Assembly: GCA_029261355.1 (NCBI GenBank)
Contig: JAJDBM010000035.1
Coordinates: 21,542-85,541, forward strand
Origin: Nitrospirales bacterium
GTDB lineage: Bacteria; Nitrospirota; Nitrospiria; Nitrospirales; UBA8639
Direction of reading: 5' to 3'
DNA length: 64,000 nt
This document shows positions 1 through 7,691 of the stretch, in pieces. The stretch's first letter is position 1. Every line of letters begins with the position of its first letter. The notes beneath the pieces were generated by a model. That model was not told the origin of the DNA and ran no database searches. It saw only the letters and a program-made list of their open reading frames with translations. Made by a program: the position numbers and the translations under genes.

Positions 1-1233
1 GCCTTAGATGCTTTCGTAAAGTGTGGAATTCACGATATCTTGCCAATCGTACAGGAATTCTCTCGTTATCGAACGATTGAAGAAGATCCAACCTCTCTTA
101 GCAATCTCACCGAGATTTCGTTGTGTCGATCCCTGTGGCAAGACATCAGATACTGGCTGCGTGAAGGATTTACCTTACCCGAGGATTGGCTATATCCCTG
201 GGGGAAGTTGCTCAGTGCTCGGGGGCAATTTGGCGATATCACCGCCCTACGCGATCTGATCATTCTTGAGGGTGCGAACAACCATTTGTCCGACAGGGGC
301 GAAGGTCTAGATGCCTTGATCAATCACATGGGTGGCCTGGAACATGCGGCGGCGGCTCTGTGCAACGACTCCTCAACTGAAACACTTGAAGGTCACCTTT
401 TGGAAGTGGCCAGTCATGACACGGAAGAGGCCGTAAAGCAGTGGGCTGACTACCAATTGGCGGTCATGGCTCCAGATAAATATGCTGAACGGAGTAAACC
501 CTTTCTCAATCAACGGGCCAATGCATGGATGCACCAGGCGTTTCACGGCTGGATTGCAAGCCTGAATGAGCATTTCTCCGAAGTGCGAGAGGCATTTTTT
601 CACTCAGATCAATCAGTGTTCGGCCTGACGACCGATAAGGCTGTCGGTCTCTTTCGGCGGAACAGTTGGACTCCCTACTATGACTGGTCACTTCCAGAAG
701 ATAGCTCTGTCACATATCTGGATTTTCATACTTCCAAGCCTCTCATTCTGGTCGCCACGGGAATTCAATGTAACTATGAGACAGAGGGCCAGGTTTATTT
801 GATAGATTATGCACAGAACCATGTTCAGCCGCTGCTTGAAGCATCGTGGAGGGTTGAGGCCTGTTGGTTTTTACAAGATGGTCACTGCCACATCATTTTC
901 GGCGATCAATATGAGGAAGACCATAACATTTACCAGGCCGACATACAGATGAAGTCTGACCCTCAACATATACAACATATTAGCCCAAGACACACCATGA
1001 GCTATCGGGAGTGGGAAACCAAACTATACCAACAATGTGAAACCAAACTATACCAACAATGTGAAACCAAACAATCATTCAAGGAATGGCAAGATGTCTA
1101 CTATAATACTAAAACCCAACGAGTCGCCATCGCTCTCCAAGCTTGGGCAAATAACGACCAATCTGTCCTCAACGACTATCTCAAAGCCCAAATACGAAGA
1201 GTCAAGGCATACTCGTCTGTGCCTTCTACTTAG
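1..1233 (+). CDS. Hypothetical protein, 5'-truncated by window edge
   Basis: The reading frame is open from the first base of the window, so the gene starts upstream; the TTG at 40 is only the first possible start inside the window. I do not recognise the family. The middle part (about residues 215-310 counted from the TTG) has alternating beta-strand-like stretches with an aromatic/Gly pattern that resembles one or two blades of a WD40-like propeller, but this is weak. Near the C-terminus an exact 24-bp tandem repeat gives a duplicated ETKLYQQC peptide. There is no signal peptide in the visible part. The following gene lies 170 bp downstream on the same strand. Confidence 0.55.
   Translation, partial: ALDAFVKCGIHDILPIVQEFSRYRTIEEDPTSLSNLTEISLCRSLWQDIRYWLREGFTLPEDWLYPWGKLLSARGQFGDITALRDLIILEGANNHLSDRGEGLDALINHMGGLEHAAAALCNDSSTETLEGHLLEVASHDTEEAVKQWADYQLAVMAPDKYAERSKPFLNQRANAWMHQAFHGWIASLNEHFSEVREAFFHSDQSVFGLTTDKAVGLFRRNSWTPYYDWSLPEDSSVTYLDFHTSKPLILVATGIQCNYETEGQVYLIDYAQNHVQPLLEASWRVEACWFLQDGHCHIIFGDQYEEDHNIYQADIQMKSDPQHIQHISPRHTMSYREWETKLYQQCETKLYQQCETKQSFKEWQDVYYNTKTQRVAIALQAWANNDQSVLNDYLKAQIRRVKAYSSVPST
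1015..1072 (+). repeat. In-frame 24-bp tandem repeat
   Basis: Two full copies (1015-1038 and 1039-1062) of a 24-bp unit beginning GAAACCAAAC are followed by the first 10 bases of a third copy. The unit is a multiple of three, so the frame of the host gene is kept and the peptide ETKLYQQC is repeated. Such units expand or contract by slippage. Confidence 0.9.
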
Positions 1234-1403
1234 GACGTAGTTTCTCTATTCTGAGAAGTTCCCGATGCCATACCCCGTCCCTCGTGGCTTCGTGTGCAGA
1301 AAGACGGAATGCCATCGTCCGCAGCAAGATGACATGATCTCGAACATTCTCTCAAACGGACAAACAGGTACGGGCCGCATTATCTTGTCGAGAGACGTCA
1401 TGC

Positions 1404-2646
1404 ATGAATCTTCTTAGGCGCCTACTCTCATGGATCACGATCCCAACCCTTTTACACGGTGTTGTGATCGGGGTTTTTCTGGCACTTCTCACGGCCCTGA
1501 CCTGGCAACTCGCGCTAGCGCGTTACGTGGCCGTGGCGCTTCTTGTCGCCGGCTTTCTTCTTTGTACTGGAGCGCTGCTCGGAAGTTTGACCTTACAGCG
1601 GAGTCTATCCAAGGAAACCGACGAAGTGGGGGAACCGATGACGCGAACTCTTGCGCGAGTCATATCGGATCTAGGAACCACTGATGAATCCATCAGACGT
1701 TCCGCGTTAAGGAAATCCCTCACCGAGCTGGCTGCCAACTCCGATCAACTCATCAAGTCTGGGTGCTCAGCAGCGTTGCGTTTTTTGTATCGGTCGACTT
1801 TTTGCGCTCGTCGGGGTAATCGTTAGCTTTGGTGTTTTTCTCGCCACCTACATGCAGGTTGAGCGGCTCTCTGAGCAGAACAATCTCATGAAACTCCAAT
1901 CCCTTTCTGCTCACCAGCAAATCGCGCTCCACATGCGTTCGGAAATCGTTGGCGTCGAGACATTAGGAACTCTCGCACAAGAACTTCATACCTTATATGC
2001 TCAGGATGAGACCACCCTCAAGGGAGTGACCGCACGTTGTGGGCAAACTGAAGCCGATTGGCAGAGTCCATTAAACAGCTGGTTAAAACACGCAGTAAAA
2101 ATCAGTCATCTGAAAATCATTGTCTTCAAACTATTACTGAGTTTTTTGGCCAAACGGTCGAAAAACCTTGAAAGTAATCGACTGCTCAATCAACAGATTA
2201 CTGGATCGGCGTTGCGACTCTCGGTCTTCTCACGAGATTTGACCGAACAATTTATTTCCCAATTTTCCACTATGTGCAACACCGATCCGAACCACACCGC
2301 TACTATTGGACGAATCTGGGCGGCCATGGAGGCATTGGAGACAGGTATGAGTCAATTTATGGAAGAATTCGATCGAGAAGAGGACATCGAAACGTTCTAT
2401 CTCTCAGGTACTCCAGATAGTCAGATCATTCATAGCATCGAAGAGTATTTGAGACATGCATGACAGTCTATCGTATCCCTCGAGGATTTGGGGATTACTG
2501 TCGTAAAGTCTACTCACGATATCCAGCAATATCTCACCCAACAAAAAGATGCCTGTTTTTCACGTTCCCAGCTTCTCCGCGAGAATCTCGATCAGCTCGA
2601 TGTCGAGTATAGTAAATTACTCGACGACCTCCAGCCTCAAGACTAA
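1404..2646 (+). pseudogene. Membrane protein gene broken by a frameshift and an in-frame TGA
   Basis: The first part (1404-1826) encodes a protein with N-terminal hydrophobic segments (residues about 12-60) followed by a polar helix. Around 1740-1790 coding potential moves to another frame: before the ATG at 1852 that frame reads a second good transmembrane segment (FALVGVIVSFGVFLATYMQV) and continues as a coiled-coil-like helical protein. The frame ends at TGA 2461-2463, yet the codons after it remain open and coding-like (LEDLGITVVK..., ending QPQD) to TAA 2644-2646. The simplest reading is one gene of roughly 410 residues carrying one frameshift and one nonsense change. Two independent small genes are the alternative. 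The family was not recognised. Confidence 0.5.
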
Positions 2647-2695
2647 GCGTCCTTCGGGCTTAGGATAGAGAGATCCATCAGTCCGACCGATGGAT
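2643..2695. terminator. Two adjacent hairpins after the broken gene
   Basis: CTAAGC (2643-2648) pairs with GCTTAG (2658-2663) around a 9-nt loop, overlapping the stop codon of the upstream frame. ATCCATC (2673-2679) pairs with GATGGAT (2689-2695). Neither is followed by a long T-run, so termination is possible but unproven. Confidence 0.35.
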
Positions 2696-2793
2696 GAATC
2701 TATGGACAGAGTGTATTGAGCCCTCACATTGAATAGATTATTTGTTCCTGTCTCACATTGACGAGTACGCCAATTCGTGTAGACTCTGTGTTT

Positions 2794-2943
2794 ATGGCTC
2801 AATCAAGTGATCCCAAAGACGTCGTCACGCTCGAAGAGCTCGCCGTCTCGAACATGTATGAGATCGGGGCAGTAATTGAATTGTTAGAGAAGAAGGGACT
2901 CGTGTCTAAGCGGGAGATCTTGGAGATGATTCAGGAGTTATGA
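2794..2943 (+). CDS. Small conserved-looking hypothetical protein (49 aa)
   Basis: A 49-residue protein rich in acidic residues and leucine, with the core VTLEELAVSNMYEIGAVIEL followed by a helix ending in IQEL. I chose the ATG at 2794; the frame stays open back to a TTG at 2758, but those extra residues look unlike protein. The EELA..NMYEI.A...LLE.KGL pattern resembles short uncharacterised proteins seen in several Gram-negative phyla; no function is known to me. No clear Shine-Dalgarno sequence is visible. Confidence 0.5.
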   Translation: MAQSSDPKDVVTLEELAVSNMYEIGAVIELLEKKGLVSKREILEMIQEL

Positions 2944-3019
2944 CGGAAGACCCCACAGGCTGAGGGCAAACCGTCATAGAGTATAGGCAGTGTCGGTGGA
3001 GGTATTGGCAAATGCGTGC

Positions 3020-3106
3020 TTAGTCTGGACGCTCGACAGTCGTCTTCCAAATCCAACCAAACACCAGACAGGCGGCAAGCGTAAACATCAGATCGAATGA
3101 TTCCAT
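3020..3106 (-). CDS. Possible 28-aa single-pass membrane protein
   Basis: The minus strand reads from ATG at 3106 to TAA at 3022-3020: MESFDLMFTLAACLVFGWIW followed by KTTVERPD. An AGGAG lies about 10 nt before the ATG, and the peptide is one hydrophobic helix with a charged C-terminal tail. It looks like a genuine small membrane protein, but its short length makes this uncertain. Confidence 0.35.
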   Translation of the reverse strand: MESFDLMFTLAACLVFGWIWKTTVERPD

Positions 3107-3319
3107 CGTGAGTGCACTCCTGGTATAGGGTGAATGACCATGTGCTCACTCATGATGCCCACAGTTGGACATTGTCTGACTTTCCACAAAAGAACTATCT
3201 GATCGTGAAGGACAGAAGACATTCATGACTCATGTCTACAAACGAAAGAGAAACAACCATTGGCGTTCTAGTTCTGAAACACCCCATCAGCATCAACACC
3301 ATATGACGCACTCCTTCTC

Positions 3320-3880
3320 ATGATCACCAAAATTATCTCAGGCGGACAAACAGGTGCCGATCGTGGCGGGTTAGATGCCGCGATTCACTGTGATGTTCTT
3401 CATGGCGGATGGTGTCCCAAAAGACGCAAGGCTGAAGACGGCATTATTCCCGCAGACTATCATCTCACCGAAATGCAGTCTGACGAATACTTTCCCAGAA
3501 CCCAAGCCAATGTCATTGACTCTGATGCGACAGTGATCTTTACAAATGGGCCAATATCAGGCGGATCGTTAAAGACTGTCGAATATGCGCACTCTCTAGA
3601 AAAGCCCTACCAGGTGATCGACCTCTTTCGTATGCGCCGGAGTCGTGCCGTCAAGAAGATCGTACGGTGGCTAGCCGGTGAACCGGAATTGATCAATCAT
3701 GATGAATACAAAGCCAGTCCGCCATTCGTCTGTGTCCTGAATGTCGCCGGATCACGAGAAAGTCAGGCTCCAGGACTGCAGGAGGCGATATTTTTTCTCA
3801 TGGTGAATGTCCTGATTGAAGTCAATCCGGCCTGCAAGAATTTTTATGGATTTAGGGAAGCGAAAATGAAAGGAAGTTGA
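3320..3880 (+). CDS. Putative molybdenum carrier / YpsA-like SLOG-fold protein
   Basis: The N-terminus has the glycine-rich nucleotide-binding signature SGGQTGADRGGLDAA (residues 7-21), followed by a W-C-P-K-x-R segment, E/D-rich stretches and TN.PISGGS..T. This is the layout of the putative molybdenum-carrier (Mo_carrier) and related SLOG/LOG Rossmann-like proteins. The usual length is about 150-190 aa; this one is 186. Family members are predicted to bind a nucleotide or cofactor, but no enzymatic role is firmly established. Nothing nearby points to molybdenum use. It stands alone, with more than 200 bp of non-coding sequence upstream and about 430 bp downstream. Confidence 0.75.
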   Translation: MITKIISGGQTGADRGGLDAAIHCDVLHGGWCPKRRKAEDGIIPADYHLTEMQSDEYFPRTQANVIDSDATVIFTNGPISGGSLKTVEYAHSLEKPYQVIDLFRMRRSRAVKKIVRWLAGEPELINHDEYKASPPFVCVLNVAGSRESQAPGLQEAIFFLMVNVLIEVNPACKNFYGFREAKMKGS

Positions 3881-3983
3881 TGTGACGGTTTCGATCGTTT
3901 GTACTGAAGACAGTGTTTATCCTATATACGGGACGGATGACAGAACGTCTCCCCCTCCTACTTCTAGTCACGGCACCGCCGAC

Positions 3984-4103
3984 TTACACATTCTTGTGAA
4001 ACCCCAAATCAGTTGCGACTAACTTGATCGACAGTTTTGACCCCGCCGTCAGCTGGGCCGCCTCGCGCTTAAACTTCTTCGAGAACCTCCTCCGCTGTTC
4101 CAT
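3984..4103 (-). pseudogene. IS3-family OrfA remnant (39 aa)
   Basis: From ATG 4103, with a good AGGAGG just upstream, the minus strand encodes MEQRRRFSKKFKREAAQLTA and a further 19 residues before TAA at 3986. The start matches the usual beginning of IS3/IS911-type OrfA helix-turn-helix proteins (RRRFS.KFKREAV.L), but the rest of OrfA and all of OrfB are missing. This fills most of the 430-bp gap between neighbouring genes and marks a decayed insertion sequence. Confidence 0.6.
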
Positions 4104-4309
4104 GACTCACCTCCTGGTTCATTATGAACCTTTTTGAATGTGTGCACAAAGTGTGGGAAAGATCACTTCCTCACTGTGTCAGCAAGCACTTTCAAAACTG
4201 CTTAGCGGGTGGCAAAACAGCTTAATTACTAGATAGTCAACTCCATGCTTCACCGACCCGCCAACAGCATTATCAGACGTACAATAGGAAAGCGAAACCT
4301 ATTGCTAAC

Positions 4310-5203
4310 TTATACTTCTTGCAAAAAGGTGATAGGATTAAATTCCACAATGACTCCTGTTCGACTGCCAGCTTCATTGCCTCGAGTATCACCAGTAACA
4401 ATAAACTGCCTGACCAGCTCCCTACTGGACATAGTACGTGGATCATTTTGATGATTGTTATCTCTATACGAATGCGAGGAATGAGTATCTGACAAAATCT
4501 GGATGATTTTTTTATCCTGTCTGTAGATTAGATACCTAGTTGATCCTCGTGCTACCGTATAATCACTTCGAGTTTCACGCGCATCCATAGACACGCGAGC
4601 CCAAATTTCTGTGTCGTTCTCCACAGAAATTGACGCAGAAACATTAATGTCAGGTCCATTGCCATGGAAATCTCGATCTCCGCTTACATGGGGTGGAACA
4701 AATTTTGGGGTTGGTTCAAGGTCAGAGATCGTTTTTCTCGGGTCACCGTCCGCAAATTCTTCATATTCTATTTCTACTGGATTAAAGTGCACAATAACAC
4801 CAGTTCGAATGCCAGCTTCATTTCCATGCGTGTCACCCGAAACCACGAATTTCCCAACAAGTTCATAGCCAGGCAAATTACGATGGTCATCGGCGTGATT
4901 TAAGTCCTCGTATCTATCAAATGAAAACGGGTCAGAAATGATTCGAGTGATACTTACAACATTTTCATTATCACCGTTCCAAAGGTGATAATCAGCTGAT
5001 CCGCTAACTGTTGTCCAATCCCTTCTTGTTTCCTTGGCAAACATATAAACTCTAGCCCAAAGCTGATTACGATTTACAATTCGCAACCAAGCACTAACGT
5101 AAACTCGGGGTCCATTGCCCTGGAAATCTCTATCACCTCTTGTATGGGATGGAATAAATTTGGGAGTAGCTTCGAATTCAATTGTTTTGCTTGGCATGAT
5201 CAT
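4310..5203 (-). CDS. Unknown protein made of two tandem copies of one ~140-aa domain
   Basis: The 297-aa protein contains two homologous halves (about residues 12-147 and 163-294). Each half begins with a PKF-x-P-x-H..GDRDF.GNGP block, continues through VSA, WARV.M.A.ETR.D and an ISD/LSD block, and ends with VTGDT/VSGDT.GNEAG.RTGVIV.FNP. No catalytic triad, transmembrane helix or signal peptide is evident. The repeated Gly/Asn/Asp blocks suggest a beta-sandwich or ligand-binding fold. The start is ATG, with MPSKTIEFEA preceded by a second possible Met. It stands alone on the minus strand. I do not recognise the family. Confidence 0.7.
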   Translation of the reverse strand: MIMPSKTIEFEATPKFIPSHTRGDRDFQGNGPRVYVSAWLRIVNRNQLWARVYMFAKETRRDWTTVSGSADYHLWNGDNENVVSITRIISDPFSFDRYEDLNHADDHRNLPGYELVGKFVVSGDTHGNEAGIRTGVIVHFNPVEIEYEEFADGDPRKTISDLEPTPKFVPPHVSGDRDFHGNGPDINVSASISVENDTEIWARVSMDARETRSDYTVARGSTRYLIYRQDKKIIQILSDTHSSHSYRDNNHQNDPRTMSSRELVRQFIVTGDTRGNEAGSRTGVIVEFNPITFLQEV

Positions 5204-5655
5204 GCTCCTTATGAATAATAATGTTCACGAACGTCGTTTTTGAATGAGAAGGAAACTGCTATTCCCGCCAAAAGGAAATGACATTTCACTCGTCTTTCTA
5301 CCTCCTTGTAGAAAATATAATACGTAACGATCATCTAGGAAAAATAAAAGAATAAGTGGACTGTGTGAAATTGTGGGTGGTGGGCGAGGATGGTTATATG
5401 GATACTGCTCTGGGCACATAGGGGAACTTCCCTGTTCGTTCAACATGTGATTAAAGTACTCTGCCCCCATAAACATTGCTATTCTCTGGAATCAGAGATA
5501 GTGGCTTTTAGAATCGGAAAGTTATGGAAAGCTTGACATGTACAACAATTGGGTTGGTACCTTACTCTTTACTTTATAGATCAAAATTATGTTCTTTATG
5601 AAAGAAAATACATAAATAGAAATAGTTCATTTTCTTTTCCCCCGATTACCTCATA
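5204..5655. other. AT-rich intergenic region, divergent promoters expected
   Basis: This 450-bp stretch separates the minus-strand duplicated-domain gene from the plus-strand luxR-type gene. An open frame at 5225-5476 (minus) has no coding character. I see no clear lux-box dyad or terminator. Confidence 0.4.
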
Positions 5656-6369
5656 ATGCTGGCCATGAAAGGAAACTTTCAAGAATTCGAAAAAGAAGCT
5701 GACAAGTGCCATACGCCACAACAGTTCAATAATTTATTGCGGTCAATGCATCGCCAAGTTCCGTATCAATGCTTGGTTTATGGCTGGGGATATCACCGAG
5801 ATTTCCGCATTGCTTTCTGGGGTGATATCGATTATCCCAAACACTTTCTGGACTACTATATGGAAGAGGGGGCATTACGGGTTGATCCGCTATTTTGCGA
5901 AGTAGTGAAAACTGAAGAGAGTCAAATATTAGATGAACTAATAAAAGGGAATGAAAAGATAGATGCCAGATTTTTAGAGAAAGTTAGGTTTGCTGGGCTA
6001 GAACACACAATTGCTGGAGGCACAATAGAGAACGAATGGACAGCATTTTTTGCTACAGCGTTCAAGTCAGAAGAGTTGGGAAAAAATTCCTTTAAACTAT
6101 TTAATGATTGTGTGCCACTCCTTTCTACGGCACTTCGCAAAGCGTATCCTCATCCCAGACTAACGAAATTACAGTGGAGAGTTCTCGACCTTCTCAGCCG
6201 CGGAGCACGTCCTAAGGCTATTGCAGAGCAATTAAGTATTAGCGAGATACATGTCCAGTCTCATCTAAAAGAGGCTCGACGAAAATTACATGCGAAGACC
6301 AATGAACATGCTATAAGAAAAGCTGTGGCTACGGGCCTCTTCTCTATTCCGATTAATCCCAATGGTTGA
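5656..6369 (+). CDS. LuxR-family regulator with autoinducer-binding-like domain (LuxR solo)
   Basis: Residues about 10-150 look like an acyl-homoserine-lactone-binding domain: VYGWGYH near the start, YY.EEGALRVDPLF (the conserved D-P of the ligand pocket) and a conserved Trp in NEWTAFF. Residues about 165-230 are a LuxR/GerE DNA-binding domain: LTKLQWRVLDLLSRGARPK, then AIAEQLSISEIHVQSHLKEA and RRKLHAKTNEHAIRKAV. At the position usually held by the conserved Glu of LT.RE..VL it has LQW, a small deviation. No luxI-type synthase lies in the window, so it would act as a solo responding to a signal made elsewhere. The ATG at 5656 is preceded by AT-rich sequence without a clear RBS; a second Met is at codon 4. 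Confidence 0.8.
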   Translation: MLAMKGNFQEFEKEADKCHTPQQFNNLLRSMHRQVPYQCLVYGWGYHRDFRIAFWGDIDYPKHFLDYYMEEGALRVDPLFCEVVKTEESQILDELIKGNEKIDARFLEKVRFAGLEHTIAGGTIENEWTAFFATAFKSEELGKNSFKLFNDCVPLLSTALRKAYPHPRLTKLQWRVLDLLSRGARPKAIAEQLSISEIHVQSHLKEARRKLHAKTNEHAIRKAVATGLFSIPINPNG

Positions 6370-6379
6370 TCTGACTTCT

Positions 6380-6622
6380 TCATGTCAATACGCGTCTGAA
6401 AACCGAATCAAATTTACTATCCTGAACTTGCTTCCCCTTTGAGAGCGTTGGACTTTCTCTTATTTTAGGCCAACCGGCAACCTCTCCTTTAAAATATATT
6501 TGCCGGGGTCCCTGATCGACCCATTCATTCGTCAGGGATATTTGTTGAATCTTGATAGCTTCTTCACCTTTGAAACTGGCTCCGAGTGCTTCCCTTCGTA
6601 TTTTTTTGCCTGTATATACCAT
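6380..6622 (-). CDS. Doubtful hypothetical ORF (80 aa)
   Basis: An ATG-started frame with reasonable amino-acid composition (charged, with ISLTNEWVDQGPRQIYFKGE). It has no well-spaced RBS and no recognised family. It lies convergent to the luxR-type gene in a region of decay and could be a remnant. Confidence 0.25.
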   Translation of the reverse strand: MVYTGKKIRREALGASFKGEEAIKIQQISLTNEWVDQGPRQIYFKGEVAGWPKIRESPTLSKGKQVQDSKFDSVFRRVLT

Positions 6623-6807
6623 CTTCTCTTGTTCACTTTTTTTGTCCCCGTCCTTTCACTCATGGGCGAAAATGATACTACAACGCGGCAAGCCGTCAAG
6701 AAGATATTCATTTTTCAGGGTTTGGAATGACTTAGAAGGAAGTGTAAGCTTCCCCGTCATGCGGACAGGTTAAAAGTGGAGCTTGAGGTGCTTAAAAAGA
6801 TCGGCTA

Positions 6808-7098
6808 GATTCTAACGATGTCCCCCTGAAGAACACGGTTCTATTCTGCCAAGATTTCGAACCGAGAGTTCCAACTTACTCCTTCCGAGCACAGCTTGTC
6901 ATAGACGAGCAGCTCAAAACTGCCATGGATCAGCATCGATAACGCCAGTTGTATGAATTACAAAAGAACGCATTCAAATAGTGGTTGATTGATGAGTAGC
7001 AGAAATACAAAGAAAACTATTTCATGGTTTGCGTTCACACTGAACGCTTAGTCCTGCCTAACTCGCTGATTATGTGTCGTCGTCTGAACGATCAATGA
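6808..7098 (+). pseudogene. Decayed ORF with several in-frame stops
   Basis: One plus-strand frame reads coding-like peptide (DVPLKNTVLFCQDFEPRVPT, then RAQLVIDEQLKTAMDQHR) interrupted by TAA, TAG and TAG codons and continuing QKYKENYFMVCVHTERLVLP before a TGA. Coding-like text through three stops suggests an inactivated gene. The family was not recognised. The remainder of 6370-7109 shows nothing else I can name. Confidence 0.3.
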
Positions 7099-7109
7099 TC
7101 GCACCTCTC

Positions 7110-7292
7110 TCAAGGCTTGGTAGAGATAGATAATCCCCAGCGACCAAGACCTTGCGAGATACCATCTGAAAACTTTCCCTGAATATGATGGCCAAGAACA
7201 ATTTTAGTCTCCCGTGCCATCACCGCACTTCCTTTCTGCTGCCATGCCCACACTGTCTTACCGTCCACCAACTTCTCGTGATGGTAGACCAT
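7110..7292 (-). CDS. Hypothetical protein (60 aa), coupled to the upstream fragment
   Basis: The frame starts with an ATG that overlaps the stop of the preceding minus-strand ORF (TAATG), a typical translational-coupling layout. The protein begins MVYHHEKLVDGKTVWAWQQK and has no recognised domain. The overlap suggests a real two-gene unit that has lost its 5' part. Confidence 0.35.
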   Translation of the reverse strand: MVYHHEKLVDGKTVWAWQQKGSAVMARETKIVLGHHIQGKFSDGISQGLGRWGLSISTKP

Positions 7293-7588
7293 TATCCCTC
7301 GCGAGCCAGATCATGTATCTTTGTCCTGGTTTCGACCTTTAACTCCTTGTGACCTGACAACAGAGTCAACATTGAAACCCACCGCTCCTCCTTGCGATCT
7401 TCCGGGAGATTCTTGGGAGTATACTCCTTCATTTGCTCCAGACGGTTTGTTACGGACTCGTGAATCACTGAGCCCGACTGAATGGTCCGTCGCTTGCCGA
7501 GATTTAAATGAGGTTTTGGGCGATACCCATCATCTGGGTCACGACGCAGTTTGGGCCATACCTCAGCTGGCCACCAGTACCACTTCAA
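7292..7588 (-). pseudogene. Hypothetical gene fragment abutting the left transposon end
   Basis: The minus-strand frame begins exactly at the edge of the Tn3-family element (TTG at 7588) and reads KWYWWPAEVWPKLRRDPDDG, an internal-looking sequence rather than a natural N-terminus. It ends in TAA overlapping the next ATG. It is probably the 3' part of a gene cut by the transposon insertion or by a later rearrangement. The family was not recognised. Its lost 5' part is not next to the right end, where a PIN-domain fragment lies instead. Confidence 0.35.
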
Positions 7589-7626
7589 GGGGTTTGAAGT
7601 CCACTGGAACGAAAACGTACGCTAAG
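7589..7626 (+). repeat. Left terminal inverted repeat (38 bp)
   Basis: Starts GGGGTTTGAAGTCC and ends ACGTACGCTAAG. It matches the reverse complement of the right end at all 38 positions. Confidence 0.95.
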
Positions 7627-7691
7627 ATTTAGGCTTCAGTTTGGGTAATGACCTACTTAATGCAACTTGTGGTCTGCTGGCGACATCATTT

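Noticed and set aside
5225..5476. Minus-strand ORF of 83 aa in the gap before the LuxR gene
   Set aside because: No domain, no RBS; probably chance in AT-rich DNA.
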